A DNA stretch of 64,000 bases, from positions 1 through 64,000 of the forward strand of contig JBAZLD010000005.1 of NCBI GenBank assembly GCA_041650475.1, given 5' to 3'. This DNA comes from JAIPGX01 sp041650475. Lineage in GTDB: Bacteria > Babelota > Babeliae > Babelales > UASB340. Shown piece after piece: positions 1 through 8,877 of the stretch. The translations under genes were made by a program, and so were the position numbers. Position 1 is the stretch's first letter. Each line of letters opens with the position of its first letter. The notes below the pieces were generated by a model. It was not told where the DNA came from, did not search any database, and saw nothing but the letters and a program-made list of their open reading frames with translations.

Positions 1-1169
1 AAAATATAAAAACAAATAAACAACTTTGTGAAAAAATTTCTAACCTTTTATTATCAAATACTGACGATAAATTTTATCTATCCCAATTTTTAAATCAAAT
101 TCCATCTGAATTTTTTAAAAATTATTTCTGCAATAAAATAAAAAATATTCTTGAACGTACAAAAATTAATGAAAATTTTAAGCTAACCCCAAATTTAAAA
201 ATTTTGCTTTCTCCTAAAATATTTTTAAGGTTCTTACTTGTTTTACATGAAAAAAACTTAGAACTACCATTTTTAAATAAATTATCATCACCTGTTACAA
301 ACAATCTATTAGAAAATTATGATCTTGCTCTTGCTCAAGCTTTGCTTTGTATAAATAATCACGAAAAAAAAGATAACATTTTAAGTCAACTTGGTATTAT
401 TGGAGGTGAAGCAATAATAAACAATGCAAAAGCCAATAAAAAATTAGATTTATTAAATAAAGATTTAGGAAATTCTGATAATTTAAATAAATTTTTGTTT
501 TACATCGCAAGTGCACAAATTTTAAATGTTAAAATTTTACATTTATCTAATAACAATCTAACAAGTTTACCTGCTGAGATTCGTAATTTAACTAGTCTTA
601 TAGCTTTATATTTAGATAACAACAAACTCACAAGCTTACCTTCTGAGATTCGTAATTTAACTAATCTTAAAGATTTATATTTAAATGGGAACAAACTCAC
701 AAGTTTACCAGATGAATTTTGTAATTTAACTAGTCTTACAAAATTAAATTTAAGTGTTAACAATCTCACAAGTTTACCTGTTGAAATTGGTTATTTAACT
801 AGTCTTACAGAGTTAAGTTTAGGTAATAACGAACTCATAAGTTTACCTGTTGAAATTGGTAAATTAACTAGTCTTAAATATTTATATTTAGCTGATAACA
901 AACTCACAAGTTTACCTGCTGAAATTGGTAATTTAATTAATCTTACATTTTTATATTTAAATCATAACGAACTCATAAGTTTACCTGTTGAAATTGGTAA
1001 ATTAACTAATCTTACATTTTTATATTTAAATCATAACGAACTCACAAGTTTACCTGCTGAAATTGTTAAATTAACTCGTCTTAAATATTTATATTTATAT
1101 GGGAACAATCTCACAAGTTTACCTGCTGAGATGCATAATTTATCAAATCTTAATTTACACGGGGTTTAA
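1..1169 (+). CDS. Exported-type LRR protein, 5' end outside the window
   Basis: The frame is open from the first bases of the window, so this is the C-terminal part of a longer gene. The first TTG at 204 is internal. Bases 1 to about 540 align almost base for base with 1907 to about 2450 of the next gene (linker region between its SKP1/BTB-like part and its LRRs), so the missing 5' part probably resembles that gene. Residues encoded from about 530 onward are about nine leucine-rich repeats of 23 residues with consensus LxxLxLxxNxLTSLPxEIxNLTx, ending in a short non-repeat tail (HNLSNLNLHGV). LRRs of this LPX type form curved protein-binding scaffolds and are common in effectors. The stop is followed at once by the SD and start of the next paralogue, so the two are probably co-transcribed. 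The binding partner is unknown. Confidence 0.85.
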   Translation, partial: NIKTNKQLCEKISNLLLSNTDDKFYLSQFLNQIPSEFFKNYFCNKIKNILERTKINENFKLTPNLKILLSPKIFLRFLLVLHEKNLELPFLNKLSSPVTNNLLENYDLALAQALLCINNHEKKDNILSQLGIIGGEAIINNAKANKKLDLLNKDLGNSDNLNKFLFYIASAQILNVKILHLSNNNLTSLPAEIRNLTSLIALYLDNNKLTSLPSEIRNLTNLKDLYLNGNKLTSLPDEFCNLTSLTKLNLSVNNLTSLPVEIGYLTSLTELSLGNNELISLPVEIGKLTSLKYLYLADNKLTSLPAEIGNLINLTFLYLNHNELISLPVEIGKLTNLTFLYLNHNELTSLPAEIVKLTRLKYLYLYGNNLTSLPAEMHNLSNLNLHGV

Positions 1170-1170
1170 A

Positions 1171-3066
1171 ATGAAACTTTTTAAAAATATTTTTTTAGCT
1201 CTTTTACTTCTAACATCTCTAGATTTAACGCAAACCTTTGCAATGGAACCAGATCCAAATGAAGAAAATTTGGCACAAATGGGACAAATTGAACAAGAAA
1301 GGCTTTCTGGTTCAAAACGAGGCCGAGAAGAATCTGATGATTCTAATAAAAGAAGACGTGCTTCTCATGACGATGATGATGAAGAATCTGATGATGATTC
1401 TGATTCAGTAAATATTGTCCCAGAAGCGCCTATTGAAAAAAAATTTATTTTGGAATGTGAAGATGCGGAATCTAAAATAACTTTAGAAATACCCAAGAAT
1501 ATTGCTAATCAATCTTTAATGTTAGGTTCAATTATAAATTCAAATTTTAAAGAATCTGTCGAAAGTTTTTTAGATGTTAGTCAAATAACTAATCCTGATA
1601 CTATTTTTATATTGAATAAACTCATTAAGCTTGCTTATCAAACAGCCCAATCTCAAGATACTGTTGATTTAAAAAGTATTATTCAAGTATTACATAATGA
1701 AATTTACAAAATTTTTGATACAGAACAAATAAATGATTTCAAAAATATTGCTGATTATTTTCAAATCCCGTTAATACAAGAAGCCATTGAAAATAGTAAT
1801 AATAATTCACCTTTTGGACTCATAATTCGTGGTTTTATACCATTATCAATTATCAATAAGGCTCTTGGCCTTGATCCTAAAAGTTTAGATTTTTATACAA
1901 TTGAAAAAAATATAAAAACAAATAAACAACTTTGTGAAAAAATTTCTAACCTTTTATTATCAAATACTGACGATAAATTTTATCTATCCCAATTTTTAAA
2001 GCAAATTCCATCTGAATTTTTTAAAAATTATTTATGCAATAAAATAAAAAATATTCTTGAACATACAAAAATTAATGAAAATTTTAATCTAACCCCAGAT
2101 TTAAGAATGTTGCTTTCTCCTAAAATATTTTTAAGATTCTTACTTGTTTTACCTGAAGAAGACTTAAACCCATTTTTAGATAAATTATCATTACTTGTTA
2201 CAAACAATCAATTAGAAGGTTATGAGCTTGCTCTTGCTCAAGCTCGGCTTTGTATAAATAATCACGAAAAAAAAGATAACATTTTAAGTCAACTTGGCAT
2301 TATTAGAGGTGAAGAACTAATAAACAATGCAACAGACAATAGAGAATTAGATTTATCAAATAACTATTTAGGAAATTCTGATAATTTAAATAAATTTTTG
2401 TTTTACATCGCAATTGCACAAATTTTAAATGTTACAAATTTAGATTTATCTTATAACAATCTCACAAGTTTACCAGATGAACTTTGTAATTTAACTAATC
2501 TTACAAAGTTAGATTTACATGTGAACAAACTCACAAGTTTACCTCCTGAAATTCGTAATTTAACTAATCTTACATCTTTAAATTTATATTCTAACAAACT
2601 CACAAGCTTACCTTCTGAGATTCGTAATTTAACTAATCTTAGAGTTTTAAATTTAGATAATAACAATCTCACAAGCTTACCTGCTGAAATTCGTAATTTA
2701 ACTAATCTTACATCTTTAAATTTATATTCTAACAAACTCACAAGCTTACCTTCTGAGATTCGTAATTTAACTAATCTTAGAGTTTTAAATTTAGATAATA
2801 ACAATCTCACAAGCTTACCTGCTGAAATTTGTAATTTAACTCGTCTTACATATTTAGATTTACAGAATAACAATCTCACAAGTTTACCTCCTGAAATTCG
2901 TAATTTAACTCGTCTTACATATTTAAATTTATATTCTAACAAACTCACAAGTTTACCAGATGAAATTTGTAATTTAACTCGTCTTACATATTTAAATTTA
3001 CAGAATAACAATCTCACAAGTTTACCTCCTGAAATTCGTAATTTATTAAATAGGATATTTATGTGA
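1171..3066 (+). CDS. Exported LRR protein with NLS-like motif and SKP1/BTB-like domain (candidate host-directed effector)
   Basis: I chose ATG 1171 (631 aa) because it has GGGG 6 nt upstream and begins a clean Sec signal peptide (1-24, MKLFKNIFLALLLLTSLDLT.. then A/M). A longer in-frame start at 1099 would bury that peptide. In order: signal peptide; acidic/basic linker with KRGREESDDSNKRRR at 49-63, which fits the bipartite nuclear-localisation pattern (KR, 10 residues, RRR); an Asp/Glu/Ser run 67-79; a region at about 91-207 that reads like the SKP1/BTB fold (strand FILECEDAESKITLEIPK, ANQSLMLGSII in place of the 'A..S.tl..ml' helix, and IADYFQIPLIQEAI like ANYLDIKGLLD of SKP1); a helical linker 210-390; then about 10 LRRs of 23 residues. 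The combination suggests a ubiquitin-ligase adaptor mimic, but the fold call is by eye and the role is inferred. The C-terminus is abrupt (NLLNRIFM) compared with its sisters. Confidence 0.85.
   Translation: MKLFKNIFLALLLLTSLDLTQTFAMEPDPNEENLAQMGQIEQERLSGSKRGREESDDSNKRRRASHDDDDEESDDDSDSVNIVPEAPIEKKFILECEDAESKITLEIPKNIANQSLMLGSIINSNFKESVESFLDVSQITNPDTIFILNKLIKLAYQTAQSQDTVDLKSIIQVLHNEIYKIFDTEQINDFKNIADYFQIPLIQEAIENSNNNSPFGLIIRGFIPLSIINKALGLDPKSLDFYTIEKNIKTNKQLCEKISNLLLSNTDDKFYLSQFLKQIPSEFFKNYLCNKIKNILEHTKINENFNLTPDLRMLLSPKIFLRFLLVLPEEDLNPFLDKLSLLVTNNQLEGYELALAQARLCINNHEKKDNILSQLGIIRGEELINNATDNRELDLSNNYLGNSDNLNKFLFYIAIAQILNVTNLDLSYNNLTSLPDELCNLTNLTKLDLHVNKLTSLPPEIRNLTNLTSLNLYSNKLTSLPSEIRNLTNLRVLNLDNNNLTSLPAEIRNLTNLTSLNLYSNKLTSLPSEIRNLTNLRVLNLDNNNLTSLPAEICNLTRLTYLDLQNNNLTSLPPEIRNLTRLTYLNLYSNKLTSLPDEICNLTRLTYLNLQNNNLTSLPPEIRNLLNRIFM
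2546..2829 (+). repeat. Perfect 138-bp tandem duplication of two LRR units
   Basis: The segment from about 2546 to 2691 is repeated without a base change 138 bp later (about 2684 to 2829). 138 bp is exactly two 69-bp LRR units, so the duplication keeps the frame and adds two repeats. Neighbouring LRR units differ at many positions, so this copy is recent. Confidence 0.9.
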
Positions 3067-3225
3067 GACAAAATAAAAAAAATTTAAATACGTAATTTTT
3101 AAAAGTATTTTTATATAGAATATGCGTTTGGAATACTATAACAGATATTTGACAAATTAAATTATAATTATAACATTCTTTAAATAATATTATAAAATAT
3201 TAAAAAAACTAAATAGAGGCTTAAT

Positions 3226-4206
3226 ATGAAATTTTTAAAAAATATTTTTTTAGCTCTTTTACTTCTCACATCTTTAAATTTAACTCAAAACTTTGCTATG
3301 GAATTACCATTAGATGAATTACCATTACTTGTTACAAACAATCAATTAGAAGGTTATGAGCTTGCTCTTGCTCAAGCTTTGCTTTGTATAAATAATCACG
3401 AAAAAAAAGATAACATTTTAAGTCAACTTGGTATTATTGGAGGTGAAGAACTAATAAACAATGCAACAGACAATAGAGAATTAGATTTGTCAAATAACTA
3501 TTTAGGAAATTCTGATAATTTAAATAAATTTTTATTTTATATCGCAATTGCACAAATTTTAAATGTTAAAATTTTAGATTTATCTCATAACAATCTCACA
3601 AGTTTACCTCCTGAAATTTGTAATTTAACTAGTCTTACAGAGTTATATTTACATGTGAACAATGTCACAAGCTTACCTCCTGAAATTCGTAATTTAACTA
3701 GTCTTACAAAATTAAATTTATGTGATAACCAACTGACAAGTTTACCTGCTGAAATTTGTAATTTAACTAGTCTTACAGAGTTATATTTACATGTAAACGA
3801 TCTCACAAGTTTACCTCCTGAAATTCGTAATTTAACTAATCTTACAAACTTAGTTTTAGATTCTAACAACCTGACAAGTTTACCTGCTGAAATTGGTTAT
3901 TTAACTAGCCTTACAGAGTTACGTTTACCTTATAACAATCTCACAAGTTTACCAGATGAACTTTGTAATTTAACTAATCTTACAAAGTTATATTTACATA
4001 TGAACAAACTCACAAGGTTACCTGCTGGAATTGGTTATTTAACTAGTCTTAAAGAGTTATATTTACATTGTAACTATCTCACAAGTTTACCAGATGAAAT
4101 TCGTAATTTAACTAATCTTACAAAGTTAGATTTATCTCATAACTATACCACAAGCTTACCTGCGGGGATTCATAATTTATCAAATCTTACATTATATGAG
4201 TATTGA
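3226..4206 (+). CDS. Exported short LRR protein (domain-deleted paralogue)
   Basis: 326 aa; ATG 3226 has AGAGG 6 nt upstream. Residues 1-24 are a signal peptide nearly identical to that of the gene at 1171. Directly after it comes the distal part of the linker (LLVTNNQLEGYELALAQ..) and then about 11 LRRs of 23 residues ending in HNLSNLTLYEY, like the tail of the gene at 1-1169. The acidic/NLS-like segment and the SKP1/BTB-like region are absent, so this looks like an internal-deletion derivative keeping only signal peptide plus LRRs. It is preceded by a 159-bp AT-rich gap containing TTGACA at 3149 but no well-spaced -10, and followed by a strong hairpin. Probable role: exported protein-binding scaffold; partner unknown. 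Confidence 0.85.
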   Translation: MKFLKNIFLALLLLTSLNLTQNFAMELPLDELPLLVTNNQLEGYELALAQALLCINNHEKKDNILSQLGIIGGEELINNATDNRELDLSNNYLGNSDNLNKFLFYIAIAQILNVKILDLSHNNLTSLPPEICNLTSLTELYLHVNNVTSLPPEIRNLTSLTKLNLCDNQLTSLPAEICNLTSLTELYLHVNDLTSLPPEIRNLTNLTNLVLDSNNLTSLPAEIGYLTSLTELRLPYNNLTSLPDELCNLTNLTKLYLHMNKLTRLPAGIGYLTSLKELYLHCNYLTSLPDEIRNLTNLTKLDLSHNYTTSLPAGIHNLSNLTLYEY

Positions 4207-4241
4207 TAAGATTTTAGTATTTTGATTATTAATTTAGAAAA

Positions 4242-4270
4242 TAGGGTCTTTGTAAATTACAAAGACCCTA
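4242..4270 (+). terminator. Hairpin terminator after the LRR array
   Basis: Perfect 12-bp inverted repeat (TAGGGTCTTTGT / ACAAAGACCCTA) with a 5-nt loop, 36 bp after the stop of the third LRR gene. It is followed by an A/T-rich stretch rather than a clean T-run, so efficiency is uncertain. Confidence 0.65.
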
Positions 4271-4393
4271 AATAATTTAAGTATAATTTTGGGACGCTTT
4301 AGACAAAAAAACAAGCTCATGTTAAGATTTATTCATTAAAATAATGTGTTATTATATTAAAAAATTTTAAAATTTTAATTATGAGATTTTGTT

Positions 4394-6859
4394 ATGGAAA
4401 TGGATAAACATTACGAGCATTTGGCTTTCGAAAAGCAAGCAAGAGAATTATGGGAAGAAAATAAAATTTATCAATTTGATAAAAATAGTAAAAAAGAAAC
4501 TTTTAGTATTGATACCCCACCGCCTACTGTTTCCGGAAGTCTACACACAGGCCATATATTCTCTTATACCCATACAGATATAATCGCAAGATTTAAAAGA
4601 ATGCAAGGCTTTAACATTTTTTATCCAATGGGTTTTGATGACAACGGTCTTGCAACTGAACGTTTTGTTGAAAAAACACATAAAATAAAAGCTCATAATC
4701 TAAAAAGATCTGAATTTATTAATCTTTGTTTACAAGAAACAGAGAAAGTAGAAAAAGAATTTGAAAATCTATGGAAATCAATGGGTTTGTCTATTGATTG
4801 GACCAAGGTTTATTCTACTATTTCAAATAGAGTCAGAAAAATTTCTCAATATTCTTTTATAGATTTATATAAAAAAAATCTAATTTATAGAAAAAGTGAA
4901 CCATCTCTTTATTGCACAACATGTCAGACTGCTGTTGCTCAAGCAGAATTAGACGATAAAGAAATAACTACAACTTTTAATGATATAGAATTTCAAACGC
5001 AAGATGGCCAAAAATTAATAATTTCTACAACAAGACCAGAATTACTACCAGCTTGTGTCGCTATTTTTTACAATCCAGAAGATCAACGATATGCGCATCT
5101 AAAAAATAAAAATGCTATTGTGCCAATTTTTAATAAGCAAGTAAAAATTTTGCAAGACGAAAAAGTTGATCCAGAAAAAGGCTCTGGTCTTGTTATGTGT
5201 TGCACTTTTGGTGATCAAACAGATATACACTGGTTTAAAAAGCACAAATTAGAATTTATTCAAGCAGTAGGCAATAACGGCAAATGGACAAATATTACTG
5301 GCCCACTTGAAGGCTTAAATGCAATTGAGGCTAGAAAAAAGATTTTAGAATTATTAAAAGAAACAAAACAATTATTGTCTCAAAAACAGATTAAACATAG
5401 CGTAAATGTTCATGAAAGATGCAAACAAGAAATTGAATACTTAATTTTACCTCAATGGTTTATAAAAATTTTAGAAAACAAACAAATTTTTTTAGATTTG
5501 GCTGATAAAATTGATTGGAAACCTGCATTTATGAAATCTAGATATAAAGACTGGGTTTCAAATTTAAGCTGGGATTGGTGCATATCACGGCAACGTTTTT
5601 TTGGGATTCCATTCCCTGTTTGGCACTGCCCTGATTGTAATCAAATAATTTTAGCATCAGAAAAAGATTTACCTATTGATCCACAGGAAACAACTTATAA
5701 TAAAAATTGTCCAAATTGTTCCGGAACAAATATAAAACCAGATACAGACGTCATGGACACCTGGAACACTTCTGCGCTAACACCACAAATTAATATTAAT
5801 TGGCCAGAAAATAATGTTGGTATTAGCATGCCAATGAGTATGCGACCACAGGCACACGATATTATTAGAACCTGGGCTTTTGATACAATAGTCAAAGCTT
5901 ATTATCACAATAATATAATTCCATGGAAAGAAATTGTAATTTCTGGACATGTTTTAGCAGGAAAAGAAAAAATCTCTAAATCCAAAGAAAGTGGAGTTAA
6001 AGTTCCTGGGCCACTAGAATTATTAAAACAATATCCAGCTGATGTCATAAGATATTGGACTGCAAATGGTAAATTGGGAACAGATACTGCATTTAGCGAA
6101 AATCAATTAAAAATTGGACAAAGACTTATTATAAAATTATGGAATGCTTATAGATTTTGCAAAGAGCATATTGAGAAATTTGAACCGGATAAAAATAATA
6201 CTAAAAATATTGAAAATAATTTAGATAATTTAAACAAATGGCTATTAAATAATTTTAATCAAGCAGTTAAAAATTATTATTTTTACTTTGAGCAATACGA
6301 TTATACGTTGGCTCTAGAAACGGCTGAAAAATTTTTCTGGCATACTTTTTGTGATAATTATTTAGAATTAATAAAAGATCAAATTTTTAATCCAGATAAA
6401 TATTCTGAACAAATTTTATTAAACACAAGATTTACGCTTTACACAGTTGGGTTTGGTATTTTAAAACTTTTTGCACCAATTTTGCCTCACATAACAGAAA
6501 TTCTTTATCAGCAGCTTTATAAGGATAAAGAGAAAGTAATAAGTTTACACATAATAAATTTCGATAAAAATTTATATAATTATAATTTTGAAAAAGAAAC
6601 GGTGCTTATAAATAAAGTTATAGAACTTATAACTTTGTGCAGAAAAATAAAAACTGAGAACCAGTTGTCTTTAAAAACTGAAATAGAGAATTTAAATATT
6701 TATTCAGAAAATAATGAGCTCTTAGAGCAATTAAAACAAGAGGAAATTTTGATTCTTGGTATTACAAAAGCTAAAAATTTAAATTTCTTGAATAAAAAAT
6801 TACAAGATAATATTTTAGAAAAAACTGGTGAAATTTTAAACATGAGTTTGATTATATAA
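4394..6859 (+). CDS. valS: Valyl-tRNA synthetase, archaeal-like short form
   Basis: Class I aminoacyl-tRNA synthetase charging tRNA-Val in the cytoplasm. Visible motifs: HIGH-type HTGH at 51-54 inside PPPTVSGSLHTGH; editing domain in the middle with STTRPELLPACVA; a zinc-ribbon pair CPDC...CPNC; the ValS-typical DVMDTWNTSALTPQI; KMSKS-type KISKS at 526-530; then an anticodon-binding helical domain. At 821 aa it is shorter than the roughly 950 aa of typical bacterial ValS and appears to lack the long C-terminal coiled coil. The 'DTWNTSALTPQI' form resembles the archaeal-type ValS also known from Rickettsia, which suggests ancient transfer. ATG 4394 lacks a clear SD. ybeY follows after 18 bp. 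Confidence 0.95.
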   Translation: MEMDKHYEHLAFEKQARELWEENKIYQFDKNSKKETFSIDTPPPTVSGSLHTGHIFSYTHTDIIARFKRMQGFNIFYPMGFDDNGLATERFVEKTHKIKAHNLKRSEFINLCLQETEKVEKEFENLWKSMGLSIDWTKVYSTISNRVRKISQYSFIDLYKKNLIYRKSEPSLYCTTCQTAVAQAELDDKEITTTFNDIEFQTQDGQKLIISTTRPELLPACVAIFYNPEDQRYAHLKNKNAIVPIFNKQVKILQDEKVDPEKGSGLVMCCTFGDQTDIHWFKKHKLEFIQAVGNNGKWTNITGPLEGLNAIEARKKILELLKETKQLLSQKQIKHSVNVHERCKQEIEYLILPQWFIKILENKQIFLDLADKIDWKPAFMKSRYKDWVSNLSWDWCISRQRFFGIPFPVWHCPDCNQIILASEKDLPIDPQETTYNKNCPNCSGTNIKPDTDVMDTWNTSALTPQININWPENNVGISMPMSMRPQAHDIIRTWAFDTIVKAYYHNNIIPWKEIVISGHVLAGKEKISKSKESGVKVPGPLELLKQYPADVIRYWTANGKLGTDTAFSENQLKIGQRLIIKLWNAYRFCKEHIEKFEPDKNNTKNIENNLDNLNKWLLNNFNQAVKNYYFYFEQYDYTLALETAEKFFWHTFCDNYLELIKDQIFNPDKYSEQILLNTRFTLYTVGFGILKLFAPILPHITEILYQQLYKDKEKVISLHIINFDKNLYNYNFEKETVLINKVIELITLCRKIKTENQLSLKTEIENLNIYSENNELLEQLKQEEILILGITKAKNLNFLNKKLQDNILEKTGEILNMSLII

Positions 6860-6877
6860 TTTTTTATTTTTAAACAA

Positions 6878-7327
6878 ATGATCTTAATAAAAAATCGCAT
6901 AAAAAATATAAAAATAGATTCAAATAAAATAAAAAAAATAGTAGCACAAATGTTAGAATCTTTGGGCTATGAAAATTTTGACATAGGTATTTTATTTACA
7001 ACAAATAAAACAATTAAAAATTACAATAAAATTTATCGCAAAAAAAATAAACCTACTGATATTTTATCTTTCCCATATCATGCAGACCTTAAACCCGGTC
7101 AAAAAATAAAAATTATATCTCCTGAAGATCAAAATTTGGGAGATATAATAATCTCTCTTGAATTTGCAAATAAAGATGCAAAAAGTTTAAAATATTCGCT
7201 TTCAGAACATCTAAAAATTCTTCTTGCTCATGGCATTGCACATCTGCTTGGTTACGATCATGAAATAGACAAGCAATATAAAGAAATGCAAAAGATTGAA
7301 AAAAAATTATTAAAAATAGTAAAATGA
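6878..7327 (+). CDS. ybeY: Endoribonuclease YbeY (rRNA maturation/quality control)
   Basis: 149 aa, the usual family size. The zinc-binding signature HGIAHLLGYDH gives the three histidines H118, H122 and H128, and PTDILSFP (59-66) is the other conserved block. YbeY is a metal-dependent single-strand endoribonuclease acting on 16S rRNA 3' end maturation and 70S quality control. It lies 18 bp after valS on the same strand and is probably co-transcribed with it. Confidence 0.95.
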   Translation: MILIKNRIKNIKIDSNKIKKIVAQMLESLGYENFDIGILFTTNKTIKNYNKIYRKKNKPTDILSFPYHADLKPGQKIKIISPEDQNLGDIIISLEFANKDAKSLKYSLSEHLKILLAHGIAHLLGYDHEIDKQYKEMQKIEKKLLKIVK

Positions 7328-7396
7328 ATTTATTATAAATTATAATTAAATTGTCTACATTTTATATTTTTTTAATATTAAAATTTGGGGGAATTT

Positions 7397-7900
7397 ATGA
7401 AAAATCTAAAAAAAATAGTATTGCTAAGTTTGGTTTTTGGACTTTTAAGCACAACTATGCAAGTCCAGGCACTATCTATCTTCAAACGATTTGCTGGAGT
7501 ATTTAGCACAAAAAGAAAAGTGAAAAATACACAAGAACAACACGCAGAAAATATGGTTACAAATATGATAAAATCAGGTAATGTAAAACTTCAAGGCGGG
7601 TGGTGGCAAAGGCGTAAACAAAAACAAGCTTTAATAAAAAAAGAAAAAAATAAACCTGAGATCGCATTTTTAACTGGCCAAACAACCGCAATAAAATCTA
7701 AAAATTTTCAAAAAGAAGCAAAAACTTTATATGAAAAGAAATATACTGAAGCTTTACAAAAACATACTGAATTAGAAGATTTAGCAGATGATCGAAAAAT
7801 TAAATTAACAGATCCCAGATTAGAAGAAGCTCGTCTTGCAAAAATAGCTGCAGCAGAAAATTTTAGATTATTTAAGACTGGCCTTAAAAAGGCAAAATAA
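7397..7900 (+). CDS. Small exported Lys-rich protein, 'WW-K/R' family
   Basis: 167 aa from ATG 7397, chosen because GGGGGA lies 5-6 nt upstream and the peptide then starts with a clean signal peptide (MKNLKKIVLLSLVFGLLSTTMQVQA). The TTG at 7385 in the same frame overlaps that SD. The mature part is basic and predicted helical, with GGWWQRRKQKQALIKKEK near residues 70-87. Signal peptide and WW-basic block are shared with the next gene, and the block is loosely shared with the protein at 40700. Function unknown; an exported lineage-specific protein. Confidence 0.8.
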   Translation: MKNLKKIVLLSLVFGLLSTTMQVQALSIFKRFAGVFSTKRKVKNTQEQHAENMVTNMIKSGNVKLQGGWWQRRKQKQALIKKEKNKPEIAFLTGQTTAIKSKNFQKEAKTLYEKKYTEALQKHTELEDLADDRKIKLTDPRLEEARLAKIAAAENFRLFKTGLKKAK

Positions 7901-7932
7901 AGAAAATTTTTTATTTTATAAAAAAGGAATTT

Positions 7933-8643
7933 ATGAAAAATTTTAAAAAAATAATCTTGTTAAGCTTAGTTTTTGGGCTTTTAGGCTCAGATACTCATAA
8001 AATTCAAGCCGGACCAATTTCAACTATTAAAACTTTCATCAATAAAAAGAGATTTAATCATAACGTAAATGTTCAAGCAAAAAAAGAAGCCTTAGAAAGT
8101 AAAGAATATCAAAACTTTAAACCTCAAAAAGCAGGATTTTTTAGTGGGATTAGAAATTGGTGGGCAAAGCGCCAAAAATTAAATCAATTAGTGATTGAAA
8201 AGAAAAAAGATGCAGGTTTTGCAGGTATGGTAGCAGCAAAAGCGACTCCAGAAATTCAAAAAGCAGCTAAAAAATTGTACGCAAAAAAAGTTCAAAAAAC
8301 TTCAGCCGCAATGGAGCGATTGATGGATACAACAGCAGCTGGGCAAGAAGTTATAGAAGAACTATATAGCCAAACTATACAAAATGCCGCCGCAGCTAAA
8401 GGATCTAAACCCATTTTTAAGTTTGAATCAATACTTGAAAATAAAATTAAAGAAACTAAGGCCTCTGGGCATAAAAAGCTTGAAACAGCATTTAAAGCAA
8501 AACAAGCTGCATATGAAAATAATAAAAAATTTTTAGAAAAATTTACGCAAGCTTCAAGGCTAGAAAAGGTTGGAGAACCATCTGATGTTGAAACAACTTA
8601 CAAACCTCAAAAAACTAGGCCTTTATCCCTACCAACAGAATAA
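7933..8643 (+). CDS. Small exported Lys-rich protein, paralogue of the preceding gene
   Basis: 236 aa; AAAAAGGA precedes ATG 7933. The signal peptide MKNFKKIILLSLVFGLL is almost identical to that of the gene at 7397. It has the NWWAKRQKLNQL block near 76-87, a long Ala/Lys-rich helical middle, and near the C-terminus EKVGEPSDVET, a short motif that recurs as GEPTEV in the protein at 39552. It starts 32 bp after its paralogue, so the pair probably arose by tandem duplication. A strong terminator follows. Function unknown. Confidence 0.8.
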   Translation: MKNFKKIILLSLVFGLLGSDTHKIQAGPISTIKTFINKKRFNHNVNVQAKKEALESKEYQNFKPQKAGFFSGIRNWWAKRQKLNQLVIEKKKDAGFAGMVAAKATPEIQKAAKKLYAKKVQKTSAAMERLMDTTAAGQEVIEELYSQTIQNAAAAKGSKPIFKFESILENKIKETKASGHKKLETAFKAKQAAYENNKKFLEKFTQASRLEKVGEPSDVETTYKPQKTRPLSLPTE

Positions 8644-8678
8644 TTAACAATAAATAAAAAATATCGACAATTTATATA

Positions 8679-8719
8679 AAAAAAGAGCTTTTTAAAAAAA
8701 TTTAAAAGGCTCTTTTTTA
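8679..8719 (+). terminator. Rho-independent terminator
   Basis: Stem AAAAAAGAGC(C)TTTTAA paired with TTAAAAGGCTCTTTTTT, ending in a T-run, 35 bp after the gene at 7933. The A-rich left arm means it could act in both directions. Confidence 0.8.
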
Positions 8720-8877
8720 TTAATATTCATATATAAATAAAATTAATTATACAATTTGTAATTAATAAAAATATTGTAAAATATTTATTGATAAAATAAG
8801 TTCTTGAGCTATATTTCTATCTTTAAGTAACCTTTTTATTTAAGATTTAAATTTTGTGGGATTTTAGGGTAAAAACC

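Noticed and set aside
1099..1170. Longer N-terminus for the gene at 1171
   Set aside because: It would overlap the preceding LRR gene and hide a clear signal peptide that begins at 1171 after a GGGG SD.
2451..3071. Long minus-strand frame (206 codons) opposite the LRR array, with similar ones at 500-769 and 3585-3869
   Set aside because: They are mirror images of the 69-bp LRR repeat: its codon pattern has no stops on the reverse strand. No SD and no independent similarity.
3149..3174. TTGACA plus TATAAC before the third LRR gene as a promoter
   Set aside because: The spacer is only 14 bp and -10-like sequences are everywhere in this AT-rich gap.
540..4190. Regular 69-bp repeats as a possible CRISPR or minisatellite array
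   Set aside because: The whole unit is coding and encodes LRRs; there are no unique spacers.
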